Shown here one piece after another: positions 60,188 through 64,000 of a stretch of DNA of 64,000 nucleotides (the first letter of the stretch is position 1; every line of letters begins with the position of its first letter). The notes under the pieces are model-generated. The model searched no databases and was not told the DNA's origin. It saw only the letters and a program-made list of their open reading frames with translations. Source of the DNA: Heterobilharzia americana. Lineage: Eukaryota > Platyhelminthes > Trematoda > Strigeidida > Schistosomatidae. The position numbers and the translations under genes were made by a program. Location: contig OX104130.1 of the NCBI GenBank assembly GCA_944470555.2, positions 75,335,160-75,399,159 on the forward strand, given 5' to 3'.

Positions 60188-61348
60188 GACTCTTTGTAGT
60201 AACTGGCGCAGAATCATGCTGCTATCCACCCCAAGAAAAATATTAAGCCATATCATCCTGGAGAGACTAAAAGATGCTCTGTACTCGAAATTACGACCGG
60301 AACAGGCCGGCTGGCTGGTTTCAGGAAGAACAAATGATGCACGGATCAAATTGCAACGCTACGCTGTGCATCATCCTAGAACAGAGCATAGAATGGCAGC
60401 CAACCGGATCTTTACCTCAGCTCCAGCAATTTGAAAAGGTATTCGATCGTGGCATCGACCGAGAAGTAATTTGTTAAAAAACTGCTTCAGCACTATGGTT
60501 TTAGTATCACAAACCTTTATCAACTTCATTCACCAGCAGGTATGTCCCATATGATGCTACATGCCAAGTGATGCGCAATGGAAGGCTCTGCTCAGGTGGT
60601 ATATTTGAAGTGAAGACAGGAGGAAGACAAGGTTGCCGTCTACTTCCAATCATGATCTTCCTGATTGCGGTCGATTGGATCATGAAACAACCTTTTAGGA
60701 GCAAAGGGAGGAGTATGCGCTGTTTGACCGACGAAAAAACTGTAGAAGATTTGGGTTACACCCATGATGAATTATGTCTAACGTGACAAAAGCTTGAAGA
60801 TGTACAGGCAAAAACTAACGAGTTGATAGAACAGACGAGGTAGAGAAGACGGAACTTCCTTCAGGTGAACGTAGAGAAGACAAAAGTGATGTAGATACCC
60901 AACCAACAACAACAGCAACAAGCACTGATCATCATCAGCGGGAGAAATCTGAAGGATATTGTCTCTCTCACCTACCCCCCTAGGCAGCATCGTTGCAACT
61001 GCAGGCGGCACAGGCACAGATGATTATGTCAAAGCTGGCATCTGTAACACAGCAAGACAAGCCTTCCTTCACTAATCTGACATCAGTGTGGAGATCTACT
61101 CCACTCCACTCCTCTCCACTCGACTCCAACCCACTTCACTTCACTGCATTCCACTCAGCATAAAGCGTGAACAACACCCGGATTTTCAACACTAATATCG
61201 GTCAAGTCAGTGCTTCTGTGTGATAGTTGACAGATTTGGTGAGTTGCGGAAAGCATTTAAAACAAAATACAGACATTCATCAACAGCTGCCTACGCTGGC
61301 TCGATACTGAAGATCAGATTAGATGACCAGAATAAGCAAGAAGGAATT

Positions 61349-61431
<83 letters not shown>
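61349..61431 (+). repeat. (CTGG)n tetranucleotide expansion inside an RTE
   Basis: About 83 bp of CTGG repeat, nearly 21 units, in the C-terminal region of copy I. The relative at 34606-34618 has only ctggctggctggc at this point, so the run arose from two or three units already in the element. One frame would read Trp-Leu-Ala-Gly repeats. Confidence 0.95.
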
Positions 61432-61433
<2 letters not shown>

Positions 61434-61788
61434 AACGAACCGACCAAGAGTCTATCGCCCAACAAATATCCAGAAGAGAGTTTAGATGGATTGGATTGGA
61501 CATACACTGAGAAGACGGCTTGGGGACATCAAGCTTCAGGTCAGGTCAGGCCAGGCTGTGGAGTGAAACCGAAGTGGGAAACGACGCATTGGGCTTCTGA
61601 GCCGAGAGTGACATAGGTTAGTTAGATCGTATGAGGAAAAAATGAAAGTTTCTGAGCAGTCGTGAAGTAAGGTTGAAAAGAAGACTGTAGTGGAGAGAGT
61701 GAAATGGCGACGTGCTACTGAAGGCATATGTTCCACTAAGAACCCAAGGGACAAATAAAATATAAATAACAAAAATGTCTTCAAGGGG

Positions 61789-62434
61789 TTATAACACAGC
61801 ATCTTATTCTTATAACCTTTCGTTTCTTAGATTTTTGAAAGGTAACCTACGAGGTATCAACATAAAAGTATAAGCATTCTTATTAGTAGTATATTAGGGA
61901 TTGAAAAGATACTTATGATACTTAAAAATTTCAGCCAACAGAAAATCTCTTACTTGTAGTCCATATTTACCAGTGGATAAAACGATCCTCATGTATACAA
62001 CAATGCACAGTTTAAATTGGATGAACCACCTAAAGTTTGATGGTGATGCTTCAAGCCAAATAATGGTGGTCGTGGTTTGATAGGACACGCTTATGAAATG
62101 TGACGTGTAATGTACGAAACATGAAAGTGAAAGTATATTGTATGCAGCCTTCTTTGATGGCTCACTTTAATATCTAGTTTTTAGAGTCAACCATCTGAAA
62201 TCATATCAGTAGAAAGTCATAAGATATACTTCCCAGCCTCTAGTATTCGTACAAATACCATGAAAAGTAAACTAAACATCAACCAAAAGGTTTACTACCA
62301 AAAAATTGATAAATTTTATGATTCTGACTAATTTACAAGTTGATTTATCATTTTAATTACATATATTCGCTTTCACTTTAGTTATTTTATCAGCTGCTTA
62401 TGACATAATATAAACTTAAAATCAACTTATTATT
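61789..62434. other. No recognisable gene
   Basis: AT-rich; nothing assignable. Confidence 0.4.
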
Positions 62435-63745
62435 ATTTTTCCCTTGGGTCCCTAGTGGAACATAAGGCTTCAGTAGAAAGCCTCCATTTCATACTCTTCT
62501 CTACAGTCTTCTCAACTTGGCGCCATGACTACCCACAAGCTTTCATTTCTTCCTCGTATGTCACATCCCCCTTGTCACTATCAGCCCAGACCACAAACTC
62601 GTCGTTTCATATCTGGATTCCACTCGAGGGATGGCCTGGCGAGTGATGTCCGCAGTCAGCCTTCTCAGTGTATGCCCAACCCATCTCTTCTTTCTTCTGC
62701 ATATTTGTTGAGTGATAGGTTCTTGGTTGGTTCTTTTTCGGCCAGAGTTTCTTGTTGCATATTCTTTCGCGCCTTCTCATCCGATCTTCAGTATCGAGTG
62801 AGCGTAGGCAGTCGTTGATGATGTATGTCTGTAGTTTGTTGGAAATGCTTTTCGTGACGCGCCAAGTATTTGAGCCATACAGAAGCACTAACTTAACATT
62901 AGTGTTGAAAATCCGGATCTTGTTCACGCTTTATGCTGAGTGTAGTAGATCTCCACACTGATTATTTCAGATTAGTGAAAGCCTATCTTGTTTTTCCGAT
63001 CCTGGGTTTGACATCCTCGTCTGTGCCACCACCTGTAGTTGAAACGATGCTGCCTGGGCAGGTGGGTGAAAGAGACCACTTCCTTTGGGTTTCTCCCGTT
63101 TATGGTGATTGATCCTTCTCGTTCTTATTTTTGTTGGTTTGGCATCTTCATCATCTTTGTCTTCTCTACATGCACTTGAAGTCCCGCCTTCGCTGCCCTG
63201 CATCTTCTGTCAACTTGTTAGTTTTCTCCTGTAGATCTTTGAGTTTATGCGACATTAGACAGACATAAGTCATCATCATGGGCGAAATCCAAATCTCCTT
63301 CTAGGGTCTTCTCATGGGTCAAACAGCGTATACCCATCTTCTAGCTCCTCACGGTTTGCTGCATGGTCCAGTCGACCACAGTGAGGAAGATCATGGGTAA
63401 TAGTATACAGCCTTGTCTTACTCCTGTCCCCTGCCTTCACTTCAAAGGTATCACTGAGCTTTCCATTGTGGATCACTAGGCATGTACTGTCCTCATATAG
63501 CTGTTGAATGTGGTTGATAATGGTTTGTGAGACTAAAACAGTAGTGTTGAAGCAGTTGCCAAGTTACTAATCGTTCGACGCCTCGATCGAAGGCCTTTTC
63601 AAATTCGACTAAGTGAAGGTAAAGATCCAGTTGACTGCCATTCTATGCTCTGTTCTATGATGATGCGTAGCATAGCGTCGCAATTGAATCCGTACATGAT
63701 TTGCTCTTCCTGAAGCCAGCCAGCCTATTCCAGTCGTTATTTTGA
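62435..63745 (-). mobile_element. RTE copy Y, 5'-truncated
   Basis: Minus-strand copy with a tail (TAATAATA) at 62435 and the family end ggaccctagtgg-like. It reads back through NKIRIFNTNVKLVLLYGSNTWRVTK (62860-62927), QGSEGGTSSACREDKDDEDAKP (a shifted linker), motif C near 63280, motif B near 63390-63440 and motif A near 63580. It stops at gccagccagcctattccagtcg (about 63745). Broken by many small indels. Confidence 0.85.
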
Positions 63746-64000
63746 TATGAAATTATACAAAATGTTTATTTTGTGGGACTATTTGCTAGAAAATTATTGG
63801 CTCAAAGCAAAGGTAACAGTGGCTTTAGATTACTGAAGTCAGAAATTTTATTAGCAGATATTCAATAACTGGTAATCAGATTGCTTATATATAGAAGCAT
63901 TCAAAGAGTATTCCACATAGTAGGAAAGATCACATAGAAAGTAAATATATGTGGTCAAAGGATTTACCCTAGTTGAGAAAATACAGTGAACAGAATCCAG

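Larger units (their letters stand above)
57004..61775 (+). mobile_element. RTE copy G/I, full length, interrupted by copy H
   Basis: The 5' end cctcaactagttaactag is at 57004 and the ATG at 57248. EN runs over 57279-57986 with a shared TACGC frameshift at 57621-57643. The linker and RT entry run to about 59033. Copy H then interrupts, and the element resumes at 60200 with aactggcgcagaatcatgctg (NWRGI block). It continues through motif B (60600-60660), a degenerate motif C and the C-terminus, to a weak tail at about 61750-61775. Outer flanks tggcttcaaggga (56991-57003) and tgtcttcaagggg (61776-61788) match at 11 of 13, tying both parts into one insertion. Confidence 0.9.

Noticed and set aside
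61291..61503. Frames reading Ala-Ser-Gln-Pro or Trp-Leu-Ala-Gly repeats
   Set aside because: Translation of the CTGG microsatellite, not a repeat protein.

Overview
The window looks like nuclear DNA of a blood fluke (Schistosoma). This rests on three things: AT-rich sequence, many RTE-clade non-LTR retrotransposons and Penelope-like elements (PLEs) of trematode type, and at least nine SINE-like repeats whose 3' part is the schistosome hammerhead ribozyme (Sm-alpha type). I cannot fix the species. Nothing here is prokaryotic: there are no operons, no rRNA and no convincing tRNA.

Only one convincing host gene is present: an EGR-family (early growth response) three-finger C2H2 transcription factor on the minus strand (12413-13951). 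Its large terminal exon is intact. A likely splice acceptor just upstream of the first ATG suggests that a further 5' exon lies at higher coordinates. Everything else recognisable is mobile or repetitive DNA.

Layout. 1-2.8 kb: an RTE copy running in from the left edge and meeting a 5'-truncated copy tail to tail. 3.9-6.2 kb: an old PLE remnant and an internally deleted RTE. 6.9-10.3 kb: a near full-length, decayed RTE. 10.7-11.3 kb: two hammerhead SINEs. 12.3-14 kb: the EGR gene. 15.0-15.2 kb: a small foldback PLE insertion with a 16-bp target-site duplication (TSD). 16.1-21.2 kb: a full-length RTE plus a truncated RTE in the opposite orientation. 21.7-32.5 kb: mostly unique AT-rich DNA with scattered hammerhead SINEs, RTE tails and a PLE GIY-YIG remnant. 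33.1-35.0 kb: an RTE fragment split by a 925-bp PLE. 36.2-41.0 kb: a PLE, then a full-length RTE with a perfect 16-bp TSD. 41.2-48 kb: two near-identical RTE tails in opposite orientation and three SINEs. 48.7-53.5 kb: a PLE with RT and GIY-YIG remnants, then a second PLE in reverse. 54.7-55.8 kb: an SR2-like RTE of a different family. 57.0-61.8 kb: a full-length RTE interrupted by a younger one, with TSDs supporting both events. 62.4-63.7 kb: a further RTE tail.

The main RTE family is about 3.3 kb long. It has a 5'UTR with a (CT)n tract, one EN-RT polyprotein and a short (TAA)n-type tail, and no copy here keeps an open frame. Several copies share the same disabling lesions, so they descend from parents that were already defective. 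That implies mobilisation in trans by an intact relative elsewhere. The hammerhead SINEs range from an apparently intact ribozyme core (32337-32455, minus) to heavily decayed forms.
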